This document shows, one piece after another, positions 12,355 through 21,367 of a stretch of DNA of 64,000 nt. Under the pieces are notes generated by a model. It ran no database searches, was not told the DNA's origin, and saw only the letters and a program-made list of their open reading frames with translations. The stretch is from NCBI GenBank assembly GCA_019055375.1, contig JAHQIW010005555.1, positions 62,001 through 126,000 on the forward strand, read 5' to 3'. The DNA comes from Parelaphostrongylus tenuis. Its lineage: Eukaryota; Nematoda; Chromadorea; Rhabditida; Metastrongylidae. A program made the position numbers and the translations under genes. Each line of letters opens with the position of its first letter. Positions within the stretch are counted from its first letter, which is position 1.

Positions 12355-14041
12355 CACCTGTATCACCTGTCGTCCCGTTGATCGTCGAGTGACTCGAGCG
12401 GGTACCAGCAACTCTTCCATTTTTCCCTATCGCGTGCAAGAGTAGCCCAGTGGGTCCTCCTTGCTCTAGGAATTCGCTGAGCATCATATCTTTCTTCCAT
12501 CGCTTTCGTGAAGAAATCGGACCAACGGGTCAGTGGTCTTCCTTTAGAGCGCTTGACGTCCCGAGGAATCCAGTCGGTAACGGCTCTCGTCCATCGGTTG
12601 TCGTTGAAGCGCATCACGTGTCCGGCCCACCTTATTTTCGATATCCTGGCGTGTAGAACGGCGTCTCTGATTTTCGATCGTTGACGTAGGTCGGAAGTTC
12701 GGATCCTTTGTCTCATTTGCGAAATACGAGATACTCCTAGCATCGACCTTTCGACTGCGCGTTCGATAACGGCAAGTGATCTTTCATCCTGCTTACGTAA
12801 CGACCAGGTTTCTGCTGCATACGTTAGGGCAGGGATAATTGTCGAGTCGAAAAGGTGAGCACGGAGTCGGATGTTCTTTGTCCTCTTCACTACATCTTCG
12901 ATGCTTTAAACGTTCCCCAAGCCGCTCGTTTCCTCCTGCTCAACTCTGGAGCTAGGTCGTTCATCATGTTGATTTCACGACCTAGATAGACGTAACTGGA
13001 GCATTCGGAGATTGTCGTTCCGTTGAGCGTGAATGGGGCATTCGAAACCCATCCGTTCCTCATGAACATTCTTTTCGTTAGATTTAGTTGAAGACCAATC
13101 TTTGCACAGGCGTTATCAAAATCGGTCAGCATTCGTTCCGCTTGGCTGATGTTTGATGTTATGAGAACGATATCGTCAGCATAACGAAGATGGTTTAGTT
13201 GTCGACCGTCAATTTTCACTCCCATTTCGTCCCATTCTAATGTTCGCATGACGTTTTGTAGGGTGGCAGTGAATAGTTTTGGCGATATTGTATCGCCTTG
13301 TCGAACCCCTCTTCTTACGTCAATGGTGATATTGTTGTAGAATGGAGATATTCTGGTCGTGAAATCTTTATAAAGCTCACGAAGGATCATTATGTACCGA
13401 GTAGGGACGCCCTGGTTATCCAGAGCCCCTATAACCACTTCTGTTTCCACTGAATCAAAGGCTTTCTTAAGATCGATGAAAGTGAGGCAGAGTGGTTGTT
13501 TGTACTCTCGTGAAACTTCGATGAGTCTTGTAATCGTGTGGATGTGGTCCATGGAACTGAATCCTTTTCGGAACCCTGTTTGTTCGCATGGCTGTCCTTC
13601 GTCCAGTGTTCTGTCAATCCTGTTTAGGATGACTCGAGTAAAGAGTTTATAGACAACGGACAGCAAGCAGATTGGGCGTTAATTGCTATGTCGTGAAGGT
13701 CTCCCTTTTTGAGCAACAATACGGTCTTGCTTGTTTTCCATTGAATAGGGACCTTGCATTCTGACAGGTAGCGGCCGAACCAGGGTGTTGATGAGAACTG
13801 GCGGCAGATTCTTCAGATGTTCTGGTCTAATCCTGTCTGGACCGGGTGTTGTTCTGTTCTTCACCGACGATATAGCATGTCGGATTTCGAAACGGAAGAC
13901 CGGTGAAACTATAAGTTCACCCTCCTTCAATTTATATGACGGTAAGAGGACATGGCTAGCGAAGAGATCCGAGTAGTATTGGTGGATGATTTCCTCCATA
14001 GCCCTTCTTGAAGCTGTAAGTGTCCCGTCAGGGTATCGGAG
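12355..14041 (-). mobile_element. RTE-clade LINE, 5' truncated, with target duplication
   Basis: The element is flanked by imperfect 14-bp direct repeats, TACGGTCGAAGTAT (12341-12354) and TATAGTCGAAGTAT (14042-14055). The paralogous block A copy has the uninterrupted single site TACAGTCGAAGTAT at 36230-36243. The 3' tail on the sense strand is GACAGGTGATACAGGTG, a short tandem tail as in RTE elements. The endonuclease half is missing (5' truncation). This is the least decayed RT in the window. Confidence 0.9.
12363..13999 (-). pseudogene. RTE reverse transcriptase, three broken frames
   Basis: Sense strand is minus. Frame 13999-13679 has the SVKNRTTPGPDRIRPEHLK stretch before the RT fingers. 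Frame 13666-12890 has motif A in FIDLKKAFDSVE, motif B in RQGDTISP, motif C in LRYADDIVL and motif D in LQLNLTK. Frame 12890-12363 has the C-terminal tail with RWAGHVMRFNDNRWTRAV and RWSDFF. A one-base loss near 12907 separates the last two frames and another indel near 13690 separates the first two. The YADD catalytic pair is intact, but the protein cannot be made. RTE proteins normally also carry an N-terminal APE endonuclease, which is absent here. Confidence 0.9.
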
Positions 14042-14788
14042 TATAGTCGAAGTATTGACCCAAATATATAACTTTTGTATATCATAGAACAGATCGACAA
14101 AAGGTCTGAGTTATACTTTTTCACTCTTTTCGCCGCACATACAAATCTGTCCGTACATACTGCCACATGTAGAATAGTCGTAACACTTTTAACAACAAAC
14201 TGCTCGGCAATCGGACGCTTATACTGCCTTAGAGCTTTGTGAACAAATTCAGTGCAAAGTATCTTATACATATACGGTGTGTTCACAAATTTGGACTTCT
14301 GGTAACATGAAGTGTACACGGATTAGTTGATCTAAGACCTAGAGTTGAGAAAAACTTCTTTTGACGTTATTCTTGCATCCGCAACTGAGCCATCATGGAA
14401 AACTTAAATTAATGGTTTTCTTAGGCTCAGCTCATTCTAACTAGGATAATGAGTGCCGCAATCGAACCGTAAATTCAGAAGTTTTGTTCACGCAGCAATG
14501 ATGTTAAAGGCTCATTCAAACTTTTCACATATCACTTAATCTTCCTAATAATTTTGTTTTCTTACTTAACACACTCATGGCTAGTAATTCCAACTACTTG
14601 TAGATAATCATATAGTAAATTTGTTGCTTAGACATTGAGCCATAACAACCGACTCACTGATGGTTCGTACTGTGCTTACCAGCGACTCACAGACGTTTCA
14701 TAGGGCTTTCTTGTTGACTGCACGACAGTGTTGAGAGGTGGAGTTCAGCTCCACGTGCGCCGCGCCGACCATCCCAACCACTCTGCCG

Positions 14789-14803
14789 CCCCCCCCCCCC
14801 CCC
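14789..14803 (+). repeat. Homopolymer of 15 C
   Basis: An uninterrupted run of 15 C residues inside block A copy 1. The equivalent place in copy 2 (about 36990-37010) has interrupted C runs. Length may be unreliable in the assembly. Confidence 0.9.
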
Positions 14804-15480
14804 AGCTCCTCCACATGCAGTATATAATTTTAATAATCTAATATTTGTATGGGTGGGTCGTGGCCGTAGTGGTTGTGATGCTCGTTGAGGCGTGGGCGCA
14901 AGACTGACTCCTCCCCGCACATTCTTGAGCAGACATCAACGACTCTAAGGCACATCACTGCCATGTATCCTTTAGATTGCAAGTAGACATGCTCCATCAG
15001 TATCTACGACGTAGAAGGAAGCAAATAATAAAAACTGGATGGTACAAGTATTGGGATCCGCACAATGAGAAAACTGTGAGCACGGGTCAAGTAAAGAAAT
15101 TAAAGATATATCTCTATGATGTGTGATTTATCCTGCTCAAAATTTACTCGCCCAGTTGTCTCGATTTCTTCTGCTGTCTAAAATCGTAATACAGAAGCCA
15201 CAATTGCTACATACGCCATTCGTTTCCTCATCATTATGCAGAGCTTGAGCGAATTCATGTTTTTGAATCTACTTTATGATGCATGATTCATACTGCTTAG
15301 TACCTTCCACAAATCTTGCGCTTTCTATGAGCGTGATACAAACCTGTTTTCCATTAACTGGCGCGAATTGCAAAGGAACCTCTTTTGCCAGACAATGACT
15401 TCAGAACTTTCAGTGATAAATTGAAAGCTTAAAATATACTTTCATCATTATTTGAGCCAACATGTTATGTGGTCTGGTAA

Positions 15481-15543
15481 GGGCTCTTGTACAGCGCGAG
15501 ACATGTGTTTCGTCCTTACAGACTCATCAGCCGGGTAGAACCC
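15481..15543 (-). ncRNA. Hammerhead ribozyme motif, family 1 (HHR1)
   Basis: Core CUGAUGA and GAAA are intact, stem II GUC/GAC with loop UGUAAG. Stem III is ACAC/AUGU with the UC cleavage site. Upper stem I (ACCCGG with UCGCGC) has two mismatches, so this copy is probably weak. Lower stem I GGGUUCU/AGAGCCC is complete. Confidence 0.8.
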
Positions 15544-15817
15544 GTCGTCTGTCGATTTTTTTATAGTCAGTTCTCTCGGGAGCGTCACACTCATTATATA
15601 TAGTTATCGACGACGTGCGCTTTACACTCTATGTCAGGTGAAGGTTAAAGGTATAATTATGATAAAAGTACCAGCCATTGAGCAATCAAGTGCACAACAC
15701 TCTGAGTTAGATGAATGTTTCACCTGACATAGAGTGTAAAGCGTACGTCGTCGATAACTATAAATAAGGAGTGTGACGCTCCCGAGAGAACTGACTATGA
15801 AAAGATCGACAGACGAC

Positions 15818-15880
15818 GGGTTCTGCCCGGCTGATGAGTCTGTAAGGACGAAACACGTGTCTCGGGCTGTACAAGAGCCT
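15818..15880 (+). ncRNA. Hammerhead ribozyme motif, family 1 (HHR2)
   Basis: All conserved hammerhead bases are present. Upper stem I GCCCGG/UCGGGC (six pairs, last one G-U), lower stem I GGGUUCU/AGAGCCU, and between them on the 3' side a UGUACA bulge that could contact loop II (UGUAAG), as in natural fast hammerheads. Core CUGAUGA (15831-15837), stem II GUC/GAC, G12-A13-A14 at 15850-15852, A15.1 pairing with U at 15860. The predicted cleavage is after C15861. Stem III is only two or three pairs, the layout known from the Schistosoma satellite ribozyme. Confidence 0.9.
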
Positions 15881-16140
15881 TTACCAGACCACATGACATG
15901 TTGGCTCAAATAATAATGAAAGGATCTATTGAAATTTGAGCGTGGTCTTAATAAAGCACTCGAAGGAAAGGTATAATATGATAAAATACCAGCCAGCTAG
16001 CAATCGAGTGCGAAAACACTCTGTGTTAGGTGAATGACATAGACACCTGGCATAGAGTGTAAAACGTAGGTCGTCGATAACTAGATATGAGGAGTGTGAC
16101 GCTCCCAAGAGAACTGACTATGAAAAGATCGACAGACGAC

Positions 16141-16203
16141 GGGTTCTGCCCGGCTGATGAGTCTGTAAGGACGAAACACGTGTCTCGGGCTGTACAAGAG
16201 CCT
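16141..16203 (+). ncRNA. Hammerhead ribozyme motif, family 1 (HHR3)
   Basis: Same 63-nt motif as HHR2, complete core and stems, predicted cleavage after C16184. It follows HHR2 in direct orientation, so a plus-strand transcript cut at both sites would release the 323-nt fragment 15862-16184. Confidence 0.9.
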
Positions 16204-16616
16204 TTACCAGGCCACATGACATGTTGGCTCAAATAATAATGAAAGGATCAAATCTTAAAATTTTAAAGTGATCCGAATAGAAAACAATATTGTTTGATTA
16301 TTCCCTATAAGCCATGCAGAATTCATCCGATTGAAAGAGGGCAAATGGGATGTCACTATTTGGGTTGATCTGCTTGCTGAAATAAAAAAGGTTCTATGGT
16401 TATGAATTTAGCGCGCGCTGAATCTATGTATTCATGTATTAGACCTTTTCCTAAACGAGGCCTTGAGGGGAGTGCCATTCCTCGTTCGATTGACCTTGAA
16501 CGTCCACTAAACTAAATAACTATAGCTTTATTTTCGAGTGCTTTGTTTAGACCACGCTTAAATTTCAATGGATCCTTTCATTATTATTTGAGCAAACCTG
16601 TCATGTGGTCTGGTAA

Positions 16617-16679
16617 GGGCACTTGTACAGCCCGATACACGTGTTTCGTCCTTACAGACTCGTCAGCTGGGCAGAACCC
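16617..16679 (-). ncRNA. Hammerhead ribozyme motif, family 1 (HHR4)
   Basis: Core CUGACGA and GAAA intact, stem II GUC/GAC, stem III ACAC/GUGU, cleavage triplet GUA (between 16636 and 16635 on minus). Upper stem I GCCCAG/UCGGGC has one A-C mismatch. It represents the subtype with A instead of C at the cleavage position. Confidence 0.8.
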
Positions 16680-16937
16680 GTCGTCTTTCAATCTTTTCAT
16701 AGTCAGTTCTCTCGAGAGCCTTACACTCCTTATAGAGAGTCATCGAAGACGTATGTTTTACACTCTATGTCAAGTGAAATTTTCACCTAGCACAGAGTGT
16801 TGCGCACTTGATTGCTATTTTGGCTGGTACTTTTATCATAAATATACCTTTATTTCGAGTGCTTTGTTTAGACCACGCTCAAATTCTAATAGATCCTTCC
16901 ATTATTATTTAAGCCAACTTGTCATGTGGTCTAGTAA

Positions 16938-17010
16938 GGGCTCATGTACAGCCCGATACACATGTTTCGTCCTTACAGACGTGTATTGGGCTGTACAAGA
17001 GCCCTTACCA
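16938..17010 (-). ncRNA. Truncated hammerhead (HHR5)
   Basis: Stem II, GAAA, stem III and the 3' part of stem I are present on minus. The sequence breaks at 16980, before the CUGANGA segment, and joins directly to the inverted 3' arm. Without the CUGANGA strand it cannot fold as a ribozyme. Confidence 0.7.
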
Positions 17011-17713
17011 GACCACATGACAAGTTGGCTCAAATAATAATGAAAGGATCTATTGAATAACTATACTTTGAGATTAAAGCAATGTCGATTATTGTTGACA
17101 TGAACATTATCGTTGTTTACGCACCAACATGAAGCTATGTCGAAGACGAAGTCAGCGGACTCTATATGGACTTCGATAAGCTCTTTAGAAAAGACCATAG
17201 ATTCTTCAAGGTCATCATTGGAGAACTTAACGTGAAGGCCGAACTTAGAAGAAGGTCTGAAGAAGGAAGAAGGTCTCATAAGGGCGCGCGAACCAGAATT
17301 GAATAAAAAGAATAAAAAGTTATCCGAATTTTTCACAGTGATCAAAGGTGATCTCCGTGCTATCTCACAATTTCAAATACCCTACAATGGACTTAGCAGT
17401 GTTCTAATAAAGAGTACCATAACGTTGCTACTCCAAATTCTGCACAGGTTCAGATCAGCGTACTTTTCACGCATCATCGCATTTTTCACGAACAGAAGAA
17501 AGAGCCTTTGAATTTGGATATCGAAATTCCAGAACTACCATAAATTGGAATATATGCAAATCAATAGTCGTCTTTTAGAGAGATACCGCTATATAATCAT
17601 CGAAGTAATCATCCGTGCCCTCATCTATTAGTCAGAAACATGGTCGCTGCGTAGCAGGATGAAAGCTCATTTGGCATTACTAAGAACATAAATGTTTTGA
17701 GTTGATAGGCCTA

Positions 17714-17761
17714 GTGGTATATGGGCGCCTGTTTCGTCCTATTGGGACCCACCATTACCAC
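17714..17761 (-). ncRNA. Family-3 hammerhead relic, stem I intact
   Basis: Stem I GUGGUA/UACCAC pairs perfectly, stem II GUCC/GGAC with loop CAAUA, GAAA present. The first core strand reads AUGGUGG rather than CUGAUGA, so it is inactive. Compared with 61539-61586 the stem I pair changes from C-G to G-C, a compensatory double change. Confidence 0.65.
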
Positions 17762-18053
17762 CCTACTTCGGTTTAGCCAATACCTTGAAGTCAAATATTC
17801 CTCCAAAGAAAGCGGCACCGAATAAAAATCACCTCAAGTCAGGTGATGTAGTTACGTGACTTTGTGGTGACCGGCAGTCGATAGTCTATGAAAAACGGTT
17901 TATAGAAGAGGTTTAATTCATTACAGCTACGTACTCGACTGCCGGTCACCACAATGCCAGGTAAGTGCATCACCTGACTTGGGGTGATTTTTACCCGGCG
18001 CCGATTCCTTTGGAGGATTATTTAACCTAAGGGATTGGCTGAACCGAGGGAGG

Positions 18054-18099
18054 GTGGTACTGAGTATCAATAGGACAAAACAGGCGACTGTAAACCGTC
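18054..18099 (+). ncRNA. Family-3 hammerhead relic, decayed
   Basis: GUGGUA then CUGAGUA..., with a three-base loss in the first core/stem II region and AAAA in place of GAAA. The stem I 3' strand is changed to AACCGU. Recognised only by its symmetric place in the inverted element. Confidence 0.45.
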
Positions 18100-18865
18100 A
18101 GACCTATCGGCTCAAAACATGCTATATCCTTATGAGAACATACAGTATAGAGGTCGATACAAGAAATGCATAGCATCTCGCTAAGGAGTATTGAAGTTCT
18201 GACTCATGCCAACGATTGGAAATCAAAGATACCGATCTGCATGTCAAGCAATCAAAGAGTGAGCAAGGCACGTAAATGTGCTTCTACAACAATCGATGGG
18301 CGAAAGTCGTCACCGCTGGATTACTCATGATGTCAAACACAGCACAGAAGACGACCCAATGGTCGACGTCTTCACGAGGAGCCTAAAAGAAAGATAAGGT
18401 GCCCAACGAAAATCTAGAGCAAAGACTTACTTACTTCTGCATGCGATAGAAAACAATGGAAGTACTATTGGTGCCTGCTTAAGTCACCCGACGATCAACG
18501 GGCCGACTTGTGGCAGGTGACCGTTGTTTTGTCCATGAGGACAATCCAGTGTAGAACGTTGACTGACCCCACCTTTTGATTCCAGCTCTTTATACCATAC
18601 GGATGGTTTTCATTGATTTCAATGGCCATTCATTTGTGCGCCAATAATTTGGCGACTAGATAGAAAATTTACATACTTGTCAGTTTGCAGAATTTACACA
18701 TAAAACGCAGTTGTAATGGACAAGTTTTACGTCCTTATGTTGGTGATAACACACTTGTAGTCGAGAGAGAAAAGGTTTGAAACCTTTCAATCGACTATTT
18801 TAAGACCTCGTTCAAGAATAGTATAATTTGACAATGTATTTTGAGCCTTTCATAGGTTTGTTATG

Positions 18866-18912
18866 TGCTGACGAAGCTGCAGGGCTGGGACACATGACAC
18901 TGTATAAGTGCC
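18866..18912 (+). ncRNA. Family-2 hammerhead-like motif, truncated
   Basis: CUGACGA, stem II AGC/GCU with loop UGCAGG, then GGGA instead of GAAA, and a 3' GUGCCC. The stem I 5' strand is missing. Relic. Confidence 0.45.
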
Positions 18913-19142
18913 CATAACAGATTTCATAAGAGGCTCAAAATATATTTCAGATTATATTGTTCCTGAGCCAGGTCGCAGAATAGTCGATTGAAAGATTTCT
19001 TAAATATGTCGACAGCTATATCGACAATCAATCACTATGAAAGAACTCCACTGTGATTTTTTCACCGTACGTTGGGTGTAAAAAGTTTGTCGTCGTTTTC
19101 ATTCTACAGAGGTAGAATTCCCGAGGAAATGACTGAATGAAA

Positions 19143-19210
19143 GGGTACCGTGCAACTGAACTGACGAGCCTGGAAGGCCGAAACACATTTCTTGCACTGC
19201 ATGACTGGCC
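19143..19210 (+). ncRNA. Family-2 hammerhead-like motif with intact stem I
   Basis: Upper stem I GUGCAA/UUGCAC pairs perfectly and CUGACGA and GAAA are present. A five-base duplication (ACUGA) separates stem I from the core and stem II is slipped by one base. It is the clearest evidence for the family-2 stem I pairing but probably inactive. Confidence 0.55.
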
Positions 19211-20099
19211 GTAAGAGACCTTATGAGAGGCTTAAAATACATTGTCAGGAAGTGTTCCATCGTAATTTTGTTATTTTAGAAGAAGTTGTCCAGCTCGAAA
19301 CGTGGCACGTTTGCTTGTTGTTTTTAAAGTGGAAAATTGGAACATCGCCAGTGCAGTAGAATCGTTAGCTTCGTTACGACTCTTTATGGGCAGGAAATGG
19401 AGCTGAATATGCATTAACGTGACTAATCACTTCTGTGTTGTTGTAGTTCCTTGTTGTTCTAGCTGAAATGGTAAGCATAAAACACTTTCGCTTAAGTATT
19501 CCTTATGTCCTAAATACAATGTGCTGAGCACAAAGCACTGAGTCGGCAAACTTTCACAAATGAATCTATAAAACTATTACATCAAAGGCTGTGTGGACAA
19601 TATTGTTTCACAGCGTTATTTCATATAAACTGATTGTAGGCGTTAGACTAGTTTAGCGTTGCCGAAATTCGGTATGAAAGGGCAACTCTGGGCACACGTT
19701 TGTTTTTCGCTGTTTTTAACACTCGATTTGTGTCAATGTGACGGCTGTGAAAACCAACATTGCCTAAAGAATAACTGTGGAGACTCGACTTAAATCATCG
19801 TGGCTTTGATTGAAGCAAACTGTCAAAGAACTAGTCAAATAAAGTTGCCTAACAGTCTTGTGAAAGCTCATCATTTGAGCAAAAAATTGTTAGTCAACGG
19901 TGAAATTCAACGAAAATCGAAATTGAGCATTCCTTGCTATTCGGAATAAAACAGCGCAAAATATTGACAAGCCCAATTTTATGATTTCAGTAGTTCAAAC
20001 GCACAGAGAATGTTCGCTCACATGACTGACCGCTCATTGACTTTTCAGCACTTCCGTCATCAGATAGTAAAAGAACTCAACGGTTTTTACATAAAATTG

Positions 20100-20960
20100 A
20101 TAGTCAGATGAAAATTGACGGTCGACAATTAAACCATCTTCGCTTCGCTGATGACATTGTCTTCATAACATCAGGCATCAGCAAAACGGAGCGATTGTTG
20201 ACCGATTTTGACAACGCTTGCAGAAAGATTGGCTTTCTAAATCTAACGAAAACGATGTTTATGAGGAAAGGATGGGTTATTAGTGCCCCATTCACGCTTA
20301 ACGAAGCGGATATCTCCGAATACTCCAATTACGTCCATCTAGGTCTTCAAATTAACATGATGAACGAGCTAGCCCCAGAGTTGAGCAGGAGAAAACGAGT
20401 GGATTGGGAAAGTTTAAGAGCATCGAAGATGTAGTGAAGAGAACAAAGACATCCGACTCCGTGCCCACCTTTTCGCCCTGCCCTGACGTATGAAGCAGAA
20501 ACCTGGTCGCTGCGTAAGCAGGATTAAAGATCACTTGGCTTCATTGAACGCACAGTCGAAAGATCGATACTACGAGTATCCAGTATCTGGCAAATGAGAG
20601 AAAACATCCGATGTTCCAACCCACGTCAACGATCGAAGATCAAAAACGCTATTCTATACAGCAGGATCTCGAAAACAAGCTGAGCTGGACACGTGATGCA
20701 CTTCAACGGCAACCGATGGACGAGAGCCGTTACCGACTGGATTCCTCGGGATATCAAGCGCTGTACAGAAAGACCACCGACCCGATGGCTCGATTTCTTT
20801 GCGAAAAGACTAAAAGAGTGATATGATGCTCGATGAATGCCTAGAGCGAGATGGACCTACTAGGCTACTCTTGTGCGCAATATGAAAGAATGAATGTGAT
20901 GTGTTGCTGGTGCCCGCCCAAGTCACTCAACGATCAACAGGGCGGCAGGTGACATAGGTG
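20100..20960 (+). pseudogene. RTE LINE fragment, RT motif C to 3' end
   Basis: Starts at the KIDGRQLNHLRFADDIVF stretch (RT catalytic motif C written FADD), continues through FLNLTKTMFM and the ELSRRKR region, then breaks into several frames. It ends at the GACAGGTGACATAGGTGAC tail. The 5' end is joined to block B sequence at the same point as the copy at 50400, so both descend from one insertion. Confidence 0.85.
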
Positions 20961-21152
20961 ACAGATGACATTCAGAAGCCGATGGCGTGGATGTGTTATC
21001 CTAAAAAACTTATCACCCATGAATATACAAGTAGGAATTGAAATTTGTTACAGAAAGCGTTTACGTTTCCATGTGCGTGGTATAACACTGTTAATCGAAG
21101 AGCGTACAACTTTTCATTATTATTTGAGCCAACATGTCATGTGGTCTGGTAA

Positions 21153-21215
21153 GGGCTCTTGCACAGCCCGAGACACGTGTTTCGTCCTTACAGACTCATC
21201 AGCCGGGCAGAACCC
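21153..21215 (-). ncRNA. Hammerhead ribozyme motif, family 1 (HHR6)
   Basis: Full 63-nt motif with intact core, GCCCGG/UCGGGC upper and GGGUUCU/AGAGCCC lower stem I. The bulge reads UGUGCA rather than UGUACA, a change shared with its partner at 21305-21367 and with no other copy. Confidence 0.9.
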
Positions 21216-21304
21216 GTCGTCTGCCGATCTTTTCATAGTCAGTTCTCTCGGGAGCGTCACACTCCTTATATATAGTTATCGACGACCTAAGATCGACAGA
21301 CGAC

Positions 21305-21367
21305 GGGTTCTGCCCGCCTGATGAGTCTGTAAGGACGAAACACGTGTCTCGGGCTGTGCAAGAGCCT
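21305..21367 (+). ncRNA. Hammerhead ribozyme motif, family 1 (HHR7)
   Basis: Intact core. The last base of the stem I 5' strand is C (GCCCGC), giving a C-U mismatch next to the core. It carries the UGUGCA bulge shared with HHR6. Predicted cleavage after C21348. Confidence 0.85.

Larger units (their letters stand above)
8990..15437. repeat. Duplicated block A, copy 1
   Basis: Non-coding sequence that aligns directly with 33160-37309 plus 39936-40330 and, partly and more diverged, with 58890-60680. Comparison of the copies reveals later insertions: an RTE here (12355-14041), a PLE in copy 2 and a tRNA-like pair in copy 3. A coding-like stretch of about 60 codons at 9010-9199 (pattern FKL-QE-Y-REG ... 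QAIDVI ... QCKAYKALTY) is partly kept in copy 3, but I cannot assign it to a family. No other gene is visible from 9200 to 12340 or from 14056 to 15437. Confidence 0.75.
15438..16252. mobile_element. Family-1 hammerhead element: inverted copy plus tandem dimer
   Basis: Three units of the roughly 320-bp family-1 repeat. The left one is inverted (ribozyme on minus at 15481-15543). The two right ones are direct tandem on plus (15818-15880 and 16141-16203). Between ribozymes lies a strong unit-internal hairpin built from the CACTCTGTGTTAGGTG type sequence and its complement. The right edge is AATAATGAAAGGATC. A possible 8-bp flank duplication CTTAAAAT is seen (15429-15436 and about 16254-16261), but block B also has this sequence, so it is uncertain. 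It lies between blocks A and B. Confidence 0.8.
16525..17055. mobile_element. Family-1 hammerhead element with 10-bp target duplication
   Basis: Flanked by direct repeats AATAACTATA at 16515-16524 and 17056-17065. The paralogous block B at 47654-47663 has a single AATGACTATA, i.e. the empty site. Inside are two direct minus-strand units (ribozymes at 16617-16679 and about 16938-16980) and an inverted piece to the right that ends in GGCTCAAATAATAATG. Confidence 0.9.
17692..18122. mobile_element. Family-3 hammerhead inverted-repeat element
   Basis: Two inverted arms of about 190 bp surround a short centre, with a strong inner hairpin of the CGACTGCCGGTCACCAC type. The outer ends are TTTTGAGTTGATAGG and CCTATCGGCTCAAAACAT. 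A hammerhead-like motif lies near each end (17714-17761 minus, 18054-18099 plus). Related copies lie at 48283-48545 and 61507-61815. No open frame of note. The copy at 48283 sits at the paralogous place in block B, so insertion predates that duplication. Confidence 0.75.
18780..19260. repeat. Family-2 hammerhead repeat, block B copy 1
   Basis: Contains two family-2 motifs in direct orientation (18866-18912 and 19143-19210, both plus), flanked by AAGACCTCG and TTGAGCC boxes typical of the family. The paralogous copy is at 49090-49590. Confidence 0.6.
16253..20100. repeat. Duplicated block B, copy 1
   Basis: Aligns directly with 47385-50400. It carries a family-1 element absent from copy 2 (16525-17055), a shared family-3 element (17692-18122) and a shared family-2 pair (18780-19260). 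The rest is AT-rich and non-coding, including 19260-20100. The right end runs into an RTE fragment in both copies, so that insertion predates the duplication. Confidence 0.75.

Noticed and set aside
15634..15909. Recurrent open frames of 60-133 codons with the motif HVMWSGKGSCTARDTCFVLTD (also at 16026, 16543, 21199, 27571, 53434, 53767, 55592)
   Set aside because: They read across the hammerhead motif in antisense. They recur because the RNA element is repeated, their length varies with element truncation, and the underlying sequence conserves base pairing, not codons.
15438..17055. CRISPR array or simple satellite
   Set aside because: Units are about 320 bp, partly inverted, and carry ribozyme motifs and target duplications; there are no short repeats with unique spacers and the rest of the window is eukaryotic.
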